64,000 bases of DNA, taken from NCBI GenBank assembly GCA_002373505.1, contig DFKE01000002.1, positions 1 through 64,000 on the forward strand, in the 5' to 3' direction. The stretch's first letter is position 1; each line of letters begins with the position of its first letter. The notes under the pieces were generated by a model. It was not told the origin of the DNA. It searched no databases and saw only the letters and a list, made by a program, of their open reading frames with translations. The position numbers were made by a program, and so were the translations under genes. This DNA comes from Bacteroidales bacterium UBA3653. Lineage in GTDB: Bacteria > Bacteroidota > Bacteroidia > Bacteroidales > Paludibacteraceae. This document shows, in pieces, positions 49,252 through 56,879 of this stretch.

Positions 49252-49569
49252 ATGATGACCATCACTATGCCAAAGATTTTTGAATATTTCGGATTTGTCT
49301 TTTTCTTCTACTCGAACGAACATGAGCCTATCCATGTACATGTAACTCATAAAGGTTGCCAAAGTATTTTTGAACTTATTATGAATAATGGTGTTTTGGT
49401 AGAGATTCGTGTACGGGAGAAGGCAGGAGAAGAACCGTTGCCTTCCAAGGATCAAAAGACAGCCGAGGAGTTTATTCGGAAATATAGCAAGAATATAATT
49501 ACCAAGTGGATTAAATTCTTTGTCTTAAGACAGGCAGTAAAGAGCACAACCATTAAAACCAAAATATAA
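49252..49569 (+). CDS. DUF4160 domain protein
   Basis: 105 residues from the ATG at 49252; the core begins at the internal ATG 49267 with MPKIFEYFGFVFFFYSNEHEPIHVHVTHKG, which matches the DUF4160 pattern (short hydrophobic strand, then H-x-P-x-H-x-H). The rest is a small helical end (SKDQKTAEEFIRKYSKNIITKWIKFF). Two base pairs separate it from the DUF2442 gene. These two domains are often found side by side and have been proposed as toxin-antitoxin-like; no activity is proven by sequence. A 49237 TTG start would sit in the promoter and is rejected. Confidence 0.85.
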   Translation: MMTITMPKIFEYFGFVFFFYSNEHEPIHVHVTHKGCQSIFELIMNNGVLVEIRVREKAGEEPLPSKDQKTAEEFIRKYSKNIITKWIKFFVLRQAVKSTTIKTKI

Positions 49570-49571
49570 CT

Positions 49572-49826
49572 ATGAACAGATTGTATATCACAGAAGCAAA
49601 AGATGCGGGTAACTTGATGGTCGATTTGTTGTTTAGCGACCAAACGACCCGCCGAGTAGATATAGGTGATTTCATCCGTCGTCACCCTCATCCGCAGTAT
49701 AATAAATATCTTGACCCTCGCCATTTCCGCCGCTTCGAAATTGAGGACGGTAATATTGTCTGGGGCAAAAATTGGGATTTGGTATTCCCGATAGAACAGT
49801 TACATGCAGGTGTGATTGAGGATTAG
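49572..49826 (+). CDS. DUF2442 domain protein
   Basis: 84 residues. It matches the short DUF2442 fold: a variable beginning, LLFSDQTTRRVDIGDFIRRHPH in the middle, YNKYLDPRHFRRFEIEDGNIVWGKNWDLVFPIEQL at the end, with the family's F-x-x-F/V-x(4)-G-x-I-x-W pattern. It follows DUF4160 by 2 bp, so it is almost certainly co-translated with it. The partner relation suggests an antitoxin-like or DNA-binding role, but that is only an inference from gene pairing. Confidence 0.85.
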   Translation: MNRLYITEAKDAGNLMVDLLFSDQTTRRVDIGDFIRRHPHPQYNKYLDPRHFRRFEIEDGNIVWGKNWDLVFPIEQLHAGVIED

Positions 49827-49959
49827 CATCCCTCGTCGCTTGCCGACGTAAAACAACAAGCATCCCTCACGATGTAAAAAGGAGGACATAAAAAGGCGTT
49901 TATTGACGTTGTTTGCGACTCAATGGAATCTTCGCAAAATTCAAAACCGGTCGTGACAG

Positions 49960-50118
49960 CAACAATGAATGTCCCGTGGGTATGTTATACATGCCGCGCC
50001 CTGCTATTGGTGGGGTGGGTTTAGCATATCGGGCGTGGACTTCGGTTGTTTTTCTACCGGTTAAGGGATTGCGAAGCCCTCATTGAGCGTGAAGAACAGG
50101 CGGACTTCACGCTTTTTT
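49960..50118 (+). ncRNA. Candidate structured non-coding RNA
   Basis: A run of predicted hairpins: GGTATG-TTATA-CATGCC (49989 area), CCGCGCCC pairing with GGGCGTGG across a central loop, CGGTTG...CTACCG, AGGG...CCCT, and a terminal GCGTGAAG / CTTCACGC stem followed by T6. No reading frame fits it. The 5' end is a guess; I saw no clear promoter. It could be an RNA gene, a 3' UTR of the DUF2442 transcript, or the leader of the next gene. Confidence 0.45.
50087..50118 (+). terminator. Intrinsic terminator of the candidate RNA
   Basis: Stem GCGTGAAG (50087-50094) / CTTCACGC (50105-50112) followed by T6. Confidence 0.85.
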
Positions 50119-50218
50119 GTGCGTATATGCGTACGCGCTAACATTAAAATGAAATAATAAAGGAGAATGCCGAAAGCCGAATAATAAAGTGGAGGCAAAA
50201 CCAAAATATTTTAATATT

Positions 50219-50932
50219 ATGGCAAAGAAATTTTCTTGTGTTCGTGACATTATTGATGATTACGAAAAGAATTTACTCTCCCTTATCAAACAAGAACTTG
50301 CTTCCTGTCGAACTGGAAAAGATTATGTGTATGGAAAACACATGATTATCAATGATAAGGACATATGGAACTGCAATTGGAAAGAGGATAAAGGTGATTA
50401 TGTTGAAGAAGACCTCAATCCAATAGATGATTATCAAAAACTATCATCTTTCATTTCAAGAGCCAAAGTAGTCTTTGATTTTCCCAATCCACATCAAAGA
50501 AGGCATTTCCCACAAAATACATATCAGAATGAAATACAAAATATAAATATGATGGATATTCAAAAATGGCGTTTTACTAATTTTGAACATTTGTATGATG
50601 TCATTAGAACAATATTTTTCCTCAATGGTCATACTAATGCCTCTCTAACTATGTACGATACAGCTTTGCGTATTGGTTATAATCATGCAGAGCCTATATT
50701 GCCTAACAAATTCGTTTACTTGTATGGGGAGAAAAACAATACTGGTCCATGGGGTGGTGCTGCAGCATTGTATGGAGTTACGCCATGGATGAAGAACAAC
50801 GTAGATAAAGATTATCCTACAAGGATTAAAACACGATGGTTTGCGGATAAATTTCCTAATCTTAGTGCTTGGGAAATAGAGTCAATACTATGTATATATC
50901 GGAAACATTTCACTTTCAATATGCCATATTAA
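50219..50932 (+). CDS. Hypothetical protein, AT-rich, possibly acquired
   Basis: 237 residues from the ATG at 50219 (MAKKFSCVRDIIDDYEKNL); an upstream start at 50189 would add ten residues. I do not recognise the family. Soluble, no signal peptide or membrane span, with a middle region FEHLYDVIRTIFFLNGHTNASLTMYDTALRIGYNH and PNKFVYLYGEKNNTGPWGGAAALYG that look like a folded core, and charged ends. Codon use is much richer in A and T at third positions than its neighbours, which, with the adjoining DUF4160/DUF2442 pair, points to acquired DNA. Its stop is 14 bp before the LRR-gene start. Confidence 0.75.
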   Translation: MAKKFSCVRDIIDDYEKNLLSLIKQELASCRTGKDYVYGKHMIINDKDIWNCNWKEDKGDYVEEDLNPIDDYQKLSSFISRAKVVFDFPNPHQRRHFPQNTYQNEIQNINMMDIQKWRFTNFEHLYDVIRTIFFLNGHTNASLTMYDTALRIGYNHAEPILPNKFVYLYGEKNNTGPWGGAAALYGVTPWMKNNVDKDYPTRIKTRWFADKFPNLSAWEIESILCIYRKHFTFNMPY

Positions 50933-50946
50933 TAACATATACTCAT

Positions 50947-53283
50947 ATGAAAACAAAACTTTTTACCCTATTGCTCGCTGTAGCAGCCGGCATAGGAACC
51001 GCGTTCGCTTGGGACTATGAGCGCGTTCAAATCGGCGATTTGTATTACAACCTTGATGCTACGTACAAAACCGCTGAGGTAACGTATCAGTTGTACGCCA
51101 CGAGTAATAACTATAGCGGACTAACAACCGCCAATATCCCCGCTTCTGTTTCCTACAATGATGTCTCTTATAGCGTCACAAGCATTGGAGCATATGCTTT
51201 CGGAATTTGCATCAGTTTGACCTCTGTGACCATTCCCAATAGCGTCACAAGCATTGGAAATTCTGCTTTCTGTCTTTGCCGCGTGACCTCTGTGACGATC
51301 CCCAATAGCGTCACAAGCATCGGAGATTATGCTTTCTTTGAGTGCTACGGTTTGACCTCTGTTGAGATTCCCAATAGCGTGACCAGCATTGGAAATAAGG
51401 CTTTCGCGGAATGCACCGGCTTGACCTCTGTGACCATTCCAGAGAGCGTTACCAGCATTGGAGATTATGCTTTCCAAAATTGCAGTGGTTTGACCTCTGT
51501 TGAGATTCCAAATAGCGTCACAAGCATTGGATATTATGCTTTCTCTTATTGCAGCAGTTTGACCTCTGTGACCATTCCAGAGAGCGTTACCAGCATTGGA
51601 GATTATGCTTTCCAAAATTGCAGTGGTTTGACCTCTGTTGAGATTCCAAATAGCGTCACAAGCATTGGAGGGTATGCTTTCGCTTATTGCACCGCTTTGA
51701 CCTCTGTAACCATCCCCAATAGTGTCACAAGCATAGGAGATTGTGCTTTCATTGCATGCAGCGGTTTGACCTCTCCGGTATATAATGCACATGTATTTGC
51801 GTTTATGCCAACCTCTTATTCCGGTGCATATACGATACCGGATGGAATAGAGTCCATCGCAGGTGGAGCTTTCAAAGGTTGCAGCAGTTTGACTTCAGTG
51901 ATCATTCCCAATAGCGTCACAAGCATTGGATATTGTGCTTTCGCTCGTTGCAGCAGTTTGATCTCTGTAATGATTGAAGCAGGAACACCGCCTACTATTG
52001 AAGCATATTCTTTCTACGATGAAGATGATTATGGTCATCCTACCAATCCCCTTAACATATCAATATATGTGCCTTGTGGTACGTTAGATACATACAAAAC
52101 CGCAGAAGTATGGTCGGATTATGCGTCTAGAATAAAATATGCTCCATTACCGTACAAAATATCCACTCAAGCAGAAAATGGCAGTGTGGCTACAACTGAT
52201 GTCGCGACTATATCTATATGCGAACCATTTGTAACTTGCACAGCGATGCCTGATTACGGCTATCATTTCACACAATGGAGCGATGGTTTGAAAGACAACC
52301 CACGTATCGCGCAGATTACTCAAGACACCACCTTTACGGCAGAGTTTGCGTATGACCGCGTGGGAACGTGCGGAAAAGACTTGGCGCTGATTTGGTCATA
52401 CGACCCGACTAACAAAGTGCTGACCATCGGCAATGCCGGCGAGTTTACAGAGAACATGCAGTTTGGCGCGGAAGCACCGAACGAAATGGAAGAACTCGTC
52501 ATCGGTAATTCCGTCACAGCCATCGGCGCAAACGCTTTTGCAGGCATTGAGACGTTGAAGAAAGTGTCAATCGGCGAGTCCGTTAAGACCATCGGAGAGC
52601 AAGCTTTCTATAACTGCATGAACCTCGAAACGATTTTCAACTATCGACCAACGCCGACTAACACCTATAGCAATGCCTTTGACGGAGTGGATAAGTTTGA
52701 GTGTACGCTGTACGTTCTGCCGAACTCGATAGACATGTACAAAGCTGCTGCTGTCTGGCGGGATTTCTTCTACACGTACGCCATCGGTGCCGAAGAAGCA
52801 ACCGTTGCCACCAACGATGTACAAGTGGAACCGCAGGACAATGCAGCAACACTCACCTGGCCGACAAGCAACAATGCGGCTTCTTATACCATCCAGATAA
52901 CTAAAGATGGTGTACTGTTCTGCACGCTTGTCTTCAATGCCAACGGTCAGTTAACCGGTATTGCTTTTGCGCCGGGCAGGAACGGTAACCGTCACGCGCC
53001 GGCAGCGAAAATGACCGCCAACGGTTTGCAGTTCACGGTAACGGGACTCAATAGTAATACTCAATACGGCTATAACTTGACGGCCAAGGATGCCAATAAT
53101 CAAACCGTCGCCACCTATTCCGGAGAGTTCACCACAACAAGCGAAGGTACTGCTACAGGCATTGAAGAAATATCCTCTTCCCTTCAGGGAGGAGACAGAG
53201 GTAGGCTGATCCTCCGTAACGGCCAAATCCTCATCCTCCGCGGGGAGAAGGAATATACCCTCACGGGACAGGAGGTAAGATAA
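50947..53283 (+). CDS. BspA-like leucine-rich repeat surface protein
   Basis: 778 residues from the ATG at 50947, where a signal peptide (MKTKLFTLLLAVAAGIGTAFA) begins. About ten LRR_5 units of 23 residues (pattern TSV-x-IP-(N/E)-SVTSIG-x2-AF-x2-C-x-x-L) occupy residues about 74-360. Then an InlB B-repeat-like module (YKISTQAENGSVATTDVA... FTQWSDGLKDNPR), two further LRR-like units (ELVIGNSVTAIGANAFAGIE), an fn3-like module (NAATLTWPTSNNAASYTIQI) and the 27-residue tail ILRNGQILILRGEKEYTLTG. BspA-type proteins act in adhesion and host binding; role here inferred. Tandem with a second LRR gene. Confidence 0.9.
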   Translation: MKTKLFTLLLAVAAGIGTAFAWDYERVQIGDLYYNLDATYKTAEVTYQLYATSNNYSGLTTANIPASVSYNDVSYSVTSIGAYAFGICISLTSVTIPNSVTSIGNSAFCLCRVTSVTIPNSVTSIGDYAFFECYGLTSVEIPNSVTSIGNKAFAECTGLTSVTIPESVTSIGDYAFQNCSGLTSVEIPNSVTSIGYYAFSYCSSLTSVTIPESVTSIGDYAFQNCSGLTSVEIPNSVTSIGGYAFAYCTALTSVTIPNSVTSIGDCAFIACSGLTSPVYNAHVFAFMPTSYSGAYTIPDGIESIAGGAFKGCSSLTSVIIPNSVTSIGYCAFARCSSLISVMIEAGTPPTIEAYSFYDEDDYGHPTNPLNISIYVPCGTLDTYKTAEVWSDYASRIKYAPLPYKISTQAENGSVATTDVATISICEPFVTCTAMPDYGYHFTQWSDGLKDNPRIAQITQDTTFTAEFAYDRVGTCGKDLALIWSYDPTNKVLTIGNAGEFTENMQFGAEAPNEMEELVIGNSVTAIGANAFAGIETLKKVSIGESVKTIGEQAFYNCMNLETIFNYRPTPTNTYSNAFDGVDKFECTLYVLPNSIDMYKAAAVWRDFFYTYAIGAEEATVATNDVQVEPQDNAATLTWPTSNNAASYTIQITKDGVLFCTLVFNANGQLTGIAFAPGRNGNRHAPAAKMTANGLQFTVTGLNSNTQYGYNLTAKDANNQTVATYSGEFTTTSEGTATGIEEISSSLQGGDRGRLILRNGQILILRGEKEYTLTGQEVR
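51167..51975 (+). repeat. 69-bp LRR units of the first BspA-like gene
   Basis: Period 69 bp. The 20-mer CCCAATAGCGTCACAAGCAT, or one-base variants, recurs in most units. A two-unit block at about 51430-51534 is repeated identically 138 bp further on, so expansion is recent. Confidence 0.92.
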
Positions 53284-53347
53284 AATCATAGGCTTGGCGG
53301 GATTGGCTTCCCGCCGAGTTACAAAAAACAATTAACATAACATCATC

Positions 53348-55384
53348 ATGAAACAAAAACTTTTTACCCGATTGCTCGCTGTAGCAGCCAGCGTAGGAAC
53401 GATGTTCGCCTCGGACACACAAGTCGATGGTATTTGGTATGATTTTGATAGCAGTACCAAAACCGCGTCAGTTACATATCGTGGGAGTAGTCCTAGTTCC
53501 TACTCAAACGAATACTCTGGCACAGTAGTAATCCCATCTTCAGTGGTATGTAATTCGGAAACATATAGCGTCACAAGCATTGGAGCTAGTGCTTTCTGGA
53601 ATTGCAGCGGTTTGACTTCTGTAACGATTCCTAATAGCGTCACAAGCATTGGAAGTTGGGCTTTCTCTAGTTGCACCGGTTTGACCTCTGTGACCATTCC
53701 CAATAGCGTCACCAGCATTGGAGAGTATGCTTTCGCTGATTGCACCGGTTTGACCTCTATAGAGATTCCCAATAGCGTCACAAGCATTGAAAATGAGGCT
53801 TTCTATTATTGCACCGGTTTGACCTCAGTGACCATTCCCAATAGCGTCACCAGCATTGGAGAGTATGCTTTCGCTTATTGCCGCGGTTTGACCTCTATTG
53901 TTGTAGAAAATGGCAATACGGTCTATGATTGCCGCGATAATTGCAATGCTATAATAGAGACGGCTACTAATACTCTTATTGGAGGTTGTCAAAATACCAT
54001 TATCCCCAATAGCGTCACAAGCATTGGAGATCGTGCTTTCTATGGTTGCCGCGGTTTGACCTCTGTAACCATTCCCAACAGCGTCACAAGCATTGGAGGT
54101 AGTGCTTTCTATGGTTGCCGCGGTTTGACTTCTGTGACCATTCCCAATAGCGTCACAAGCATTGGAAATGAGGTTTTCTATTATTGCACCGGTTTGACCT
54201 CTATAGAGATTTCCAATAGCGTCACAAGCATTGGAGAAAGGGCTTTCGCTGATTGCACCGGTTTGACCTTTGTTACGATTCCCAATAGCGTCACAAGCAT
54301 TGGAAGTGAGGCTTTTGAACGTTGCACCTGTTTGACCTCTGTGACGATTCCCAATAGCGTCACAAGCATTGGAGGTAGTGCTTTCTATGGTTGCCGCGGT
54401 TTGACTTCTGTGACCATTCCCAATAGCGTCACAAGCATTGGAAATTATGCTTTCTATGAATGCACCGACATGAGCTCTGTTGAGGCGCCTGCGGTATTCT
54501 TTAATGTTCCTGAGCAAGATTGGCCTTCTTATACGAAGAACTTAAACCATGTAACTGTCAATGGCGGCGAATTAACGGAGAATGCATTACTGTTCATCAA
54601 CCGCTCTTATAAGACCCTTCAGACATTGGATGTGTCCCGCGTAACGAACACAGAGTTTGCGGACGAGGCTTTCAAAGGTTACTATAACCTGCAACAATTG
54701 GTATTACCGGCAGGCTTGCAGAAAGTAAGCTATATGATGGTAGCCGGATGCAAGAATCTGCAATCCATCGATATCCCTGCTTCTGTAGAAGAAATCGAGC
54801 AATCTGCTTTTGAGGATTGCCGCAGTTTGAAATCCATTACTTTTGGTGGCTCGTCAGCCGGTGCTCCGGGACGTCTCAATGCGCCTGCAGCCTCTGCTAG
54901 CCAACTCCGCAAAATCGGTAACTGGGCATTCTACAACGCACATGAGCTTCAGAATCTCGACATCCCCGAAGGGGTAGAGGAAATAGGCGACGGTGCTTTC
55001 TACGGCTGTACGTACATGGAGGACCTGGTGCTGCCGTCTTCTGTGCAGACTATAGGAGATAATACTTTTGCACTCTGCGCCAAACTGAAGAAGATCACGG
55101 TCAATTCAGTTACTCCGCCGACCATTCAGGCAAAGACTTTCTATGATGTGAAACGCCAGATTCCGGTCTATGTACCGGACGAGGCTGTCAGCGCATATGA
55201 GGCAGACACCTATTGGCAGGAGTTCGACATCCAAGGCGCATCGAATATGCCGACATCCATTGACAACACTCCCTTCCCTTCAGAGGAGAGTCGGTGTGAG
55301 GCTTCCAAAGTTCTCCGCAACGGTCAAGTCCTCATCCTCTGCGGGGAGAAGGAATATACCCTCACGGGACAGGAGGTCAAGTAA
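53348..55384 (+). CDS. BspA-like leucine-rich repeat surface protein (second copy)
   Basis: 678 residues. Signal peptide MKQKLFTRLLAVAASVGTMFA, about twelve LRR_5 units (residues 75-385) of the same 23-residue type as the upstream gene, including a break at YDCRDNCNAIIETATNTLI. Then degenerate LRRs (about 400-600, ADEAFKGYYNLQQLVLPAGL, VEEIEQSAFEDCRSLKSI). It lacks the InlB- and fn3-like modules of its neighbour. The tail KVLRNGQVLILCGEKEYTLT is almost identical to the other LRR protein's. The two genes lie 64 bp apart and are tandem paralogues; gene conversion between them is likely because the repeat DNA is so alike. Confidence 0.9.
   Translation: MKQKLFTRLLAVAASVGTMFASDTQVDGIWYDFDSSTKTASVTYRGSSPSSYSNEYSGTVVIPSSVVCNSETYSVTSIGASAFWNCSGLTSVTIPNSVTSIGSWAFSSCTGLTSVTIPNSVTSIGEYAFADCTGLTSIEIPNSVTSIENEAFYYCTGLTSVTIPNSVTSIGEYAFAYCRGLTSIVVENGNTVYDCRDNCNAIIETATNTLIGGCQNTIIPNSVTSIGDRAFYGCRGLTSVTIPNSVTSIGGSAFYGCRGLTSVTIPNSVTSIGNEVFYYCTGLTSIEISNSVTSIGERAFADCTGLTFVTIPNSVTSIGSEAFERCTCLTSVTIPNSVTSIGGSAFYGCRGLTSVTIPNSVTSIGNYAFYECTDMSSVEAPAVFFNVPEQDWPSYTKNLNHVTVNGGELTENALLFINRSYKTLQTLDVSRVTNTEFADEAFKGYYNLQQLVLPAGLQKVSYMMVAGCKNLQSIDIPASVEEIEQSAFEDCRSLKSITFGGSSAGAPGRLNAPAASASQLRKIGNWAFYNAHELQNLDIPEGVEEIGDGAFYGCTYMEDLVLPSSVQTIGDNTFALCAKLKKITVNSVTPPTIQAKTFYDVKRQIPVYVPDEAVSAYEADTYWQEFDIQGASNMPTSIDNTPFPSEESRCEASKVLRNGQVLILCGEKEYTLTGQEVK
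53560..54490 (+). repeat. 69-bp LRR units of the second BspA-like gene
   Basis: Same 69-bp unit as at 51167-51975. One two-unit block (around 54091-54170) recurs 276 bp later (four units) with near identity. Confidence 0.9.
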
Positions 55385-55460
55385 AGTGACTAAGTGACTA
55401 AGTACCAAGGACTAAGTACCAAAGTGACCAAGTACTAATTATAAAGTACAAAGTCAATGA
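55385..55460. repeat. CTAAGTAC/AAGTGAC word repeat after the LRR gene
   Basis: Words AAGTGACT, AAGTGACTAAGTACC, AAGGACTAAGTACC and AAAGTGACCAAGTACT in tandem directly after the stop codon. Confidence 0.8.
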
Positions 55461-55676
55461 ACAAACAGAGCAGGCGGGCAATGCCCGTCTGCTTGCGTTA
55501 TAACGGAAAGTTCTCAATAACCCAAATAGTAAATTTGGCGCATTTTTGCCGCCTGCGTCGTATCTCCGCAGCCTGATTATTAATCGCGATATGCATATCG
55601 CACGGCAAAAAAATCGCTTGAAAACGTCTTATTTCGCGCCGCTCAAACGATTAATTTAATAAAAAGTTATTAAATT

Positions 55677-55703
55677 CTTGCGTATGTGCAATTTTTGTTG
55701 TAC
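55677..55703 (+). repeat. Upstream copy of the MBL-gene promoter word
   Basis: A 27-bp sequence beginning CTTGCGTATGTGCAATTTTT is repeated exactly at 55971-55997. This copy keeps the -33 TTG and the spacer, but its -7 element reads TACTTCGA and should be dead. Confidence 0.85.
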
Positions 55704-55822
55704 TTCGACCTCCTCCCCCAGAGGGGACCCCTTCGAAAGTACGTTTATCTATGTCGGAGCGACGCTCCCCGCTGCTCCTTCCGTTCGAACTGCCAAGTCA
55801 AGGCAGTTCTCCACCTGCAGCC

Positions 55823-55980
55823 CATACGCAAGAATGAGCGGGATTTTTGAAAAGGGCTGCGCCCTCTCTTTTAGTGCTATATAGCCGCCCCTTATGCAAG
55901 CATAGTGCCTGCTATCTATCCCTAAAAGAAGTAGAGAATTCTCTACTTTTTCAAAAATTCCGCTCAAAAACTTGCGTATG
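55823..55980. repeat. Inverted repeat overlapping the MBL-gene promoter
   Basis: Left arm 55823-55853 (CATACGCAAG...GAGCGGGATTTTTGAAAA) and right arm 55947-55980 are inverse copies with few mismatches. The right arm includes the promoter's -33 element. Between them, 55929-55948 is a perfect palindrome AAGTAGAGAATTCTCTACTT followed by a T run. Confidence 0.75.
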
Positions 55981-56002
55981 TGCAATTTTTGTTGTACCTT
56001 TG
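55972..56002 (+). promoter_or_regulatory. Promoter for the MBL hydrolase gene
   Basis: TTG at 55972-55974, 20-nt spacer CGTATGTGCAATTTTTGTTG, TACCTTTG at 55995-56002; 29 of 31 positions match the FecCD permease promoter. Confidence 0.82.
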
Positions 56003-56018
56003 TACCCGATTTTGTAAA

Positions 56019-56855
56019 ATGGAGGAGAAGGAGCTCATATTCAGGTGTTTTGCCAGCGGTAGCAGCGGAAACTGCTACTATCTCGGTACGCGTCGTCAGG
56101 GAATACTGATCGATGCCGGGATCTCTGCACGCTCGATCCAGAAATACCTGCGTGAGATGGGCCTCGATTTCCAAAATATCATGGGCGTGCTTGTCACGCA
56201 TGACCATGCGGATCACATACGTGCGGTAGGCACCCTCGGTGAGCGTGTACACCTGCCGATCTATTCTACTGCCCTGATTCACGAAGGCATAGACCGTAAC
56301 TACGGCGTGAGGGAGAAACTGCGTACCAGCCGGCGCTATTTCGAGAAAGGAAAAGAGTGGGAACTCTTCGGTATGCGGATCAATACCTTCAGCATCGAGC
56401 ACGACTCTACCGAGTGTGTGGGCTACTGCATCGACTATCTGGGGCAGCGGTTCGTGATCATGACCGACTGCGGCAGCGTGAACGACGAGATGGAGGCGTA
56501 TATCCGTACGGCGAACCACTTGGTCATCGAGGCGAACCATGACGAGCATATGCTCCTCAACGGACCTTATCCCACCTATCTGAAAGAGCGGATCCTTTCG
56601 CCGCGCGGACACCAGAGTAATGATACCTGCGGCGAACTGCTGGAACGAAACTGGCACCCCGATCTGAGAAATGTATGGCTGTGCCATCTCTCCCTGGAGA
56701 ACAACGACCCGCAGGTAGCGTACAACACCGTCGCTTCCTATCTGGAGGAACTGGACATCCTGCCCGGAACGGACATCTTCCTCAAAGCCCTTGAGCGGAC
56801 AACGCCCAGCCCGGTATATGTCCTGAATGACCATGTCATCGCGGATAATTCATAA
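56019..56855 (+). CDS. MBL-fold metallo-hydrolase (YycJ/WalJ-like)
   Basis: 278 residues from the ATG at 56019 (MEEKELIFRCFASGSSGNCYY); a start at 55980 would lie in the promoter and is rejected. Metallo-beta-lactamase fold: SGNCYYLGTRRQGILIDAG, the zinc motif THDHADHIRAVG (HxHxDH), EHDSTECVGYCI (His), MTDCGSV (Asp) and LCHLSLENN (His). The WalJ/YycJ group is thought to act on nucleic acid or in cell-wall regulation; the precise substrate is unknown. A dolichol-phosphate mannosyltransferase-like gene follows after 24 bp. Confidence 0.9.
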   Translation: MEEKELIFRCFASGSSGNCYYLGTRRQGILIDAGISARSIQKYLREMGLDFQNIMGVLVTHDHADHIRAVGTLGERVHLPIYSTALIHEGIDRNYGVREKLRTSRRYFEKGKEWELFGMRINTFSIEHDSTECVGYCIDYLGQRFVIMTDCGSVNDEMEAYIRTANHLVIEANHDEHMLLNGPYPTYLKERILSPRGHQSNDTCGELLERNWHPDLRNVWLCHLSLENNDPQVAYNTVASYLEELDILPGTDIFLKALERTTPSPVYVLNDHVIADNS

Positions 56856-56879
56856 CTCGTAATGTGTAATTCGTACTAT

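Larger units (their letters stand above)
49827..50218. other. Gene-free region containing a candidate RNA
   Basis: Begins with two CATCCCTC(G/A)(T/C)G-type words near 49827-49875, then a probable structured RNA (49960-50118) ending in a terminator, then AT-rich DNA up to the next gene. No open frame of credible quality. Confidence 0.65.
55385..56018. other. 630-bp repeat-rich intergenic region
   Basis: Contains a CTAAGTAC word array (55385-55460), a GGCGGGCAATGCCCGTC hairpin (55469-55494), a TTTTTGCCG ... CGGCAAAAA inverted pair around a CGATATGCATATCG palindrome (55543-55607), two copies of a promoter-like 27-mer 294 bp apart, an inverted repeat (55823-55853 / 55947-55980) and a 20-bp palindrome. 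A 68-codon frame at 55678-55884 is probably a by-product. Confidence 0.7.

Noticed and set aside
49860..50118. RNase P RNA, tmRNA or SRP RNA
   Set aside because: None of the conserved core sequences of these RNAs could be found, so only a generic candidate RNA is claimed.
50869..50946. Longer start for the first LRR protein
   Set aside because: The extension overlaps the upstream gene and precedes a clear signal peptide at 50947.
51167..54490. Regular direct repeats suggesting a CRISPR array
   Set aside because: Period 69 bp, in frame, with no unique spacers; they encode LRR units.
55678..55884. 68-codon frame upstream of the MBL gene
   Set aside because: Lies between duplicated promoter copies, overlaps the inverted repeat and has no clear features; I treat it as a by-product, although a conserved repeat-encoded peptide cannot be excluded.
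55823..55980. Active invertible promoter like those controlling Bacteroides capsules
   Set aside because: Most of the promoter lies outside the inverted repeat and no invertase gene is nearby; kept only as a possible remnant.
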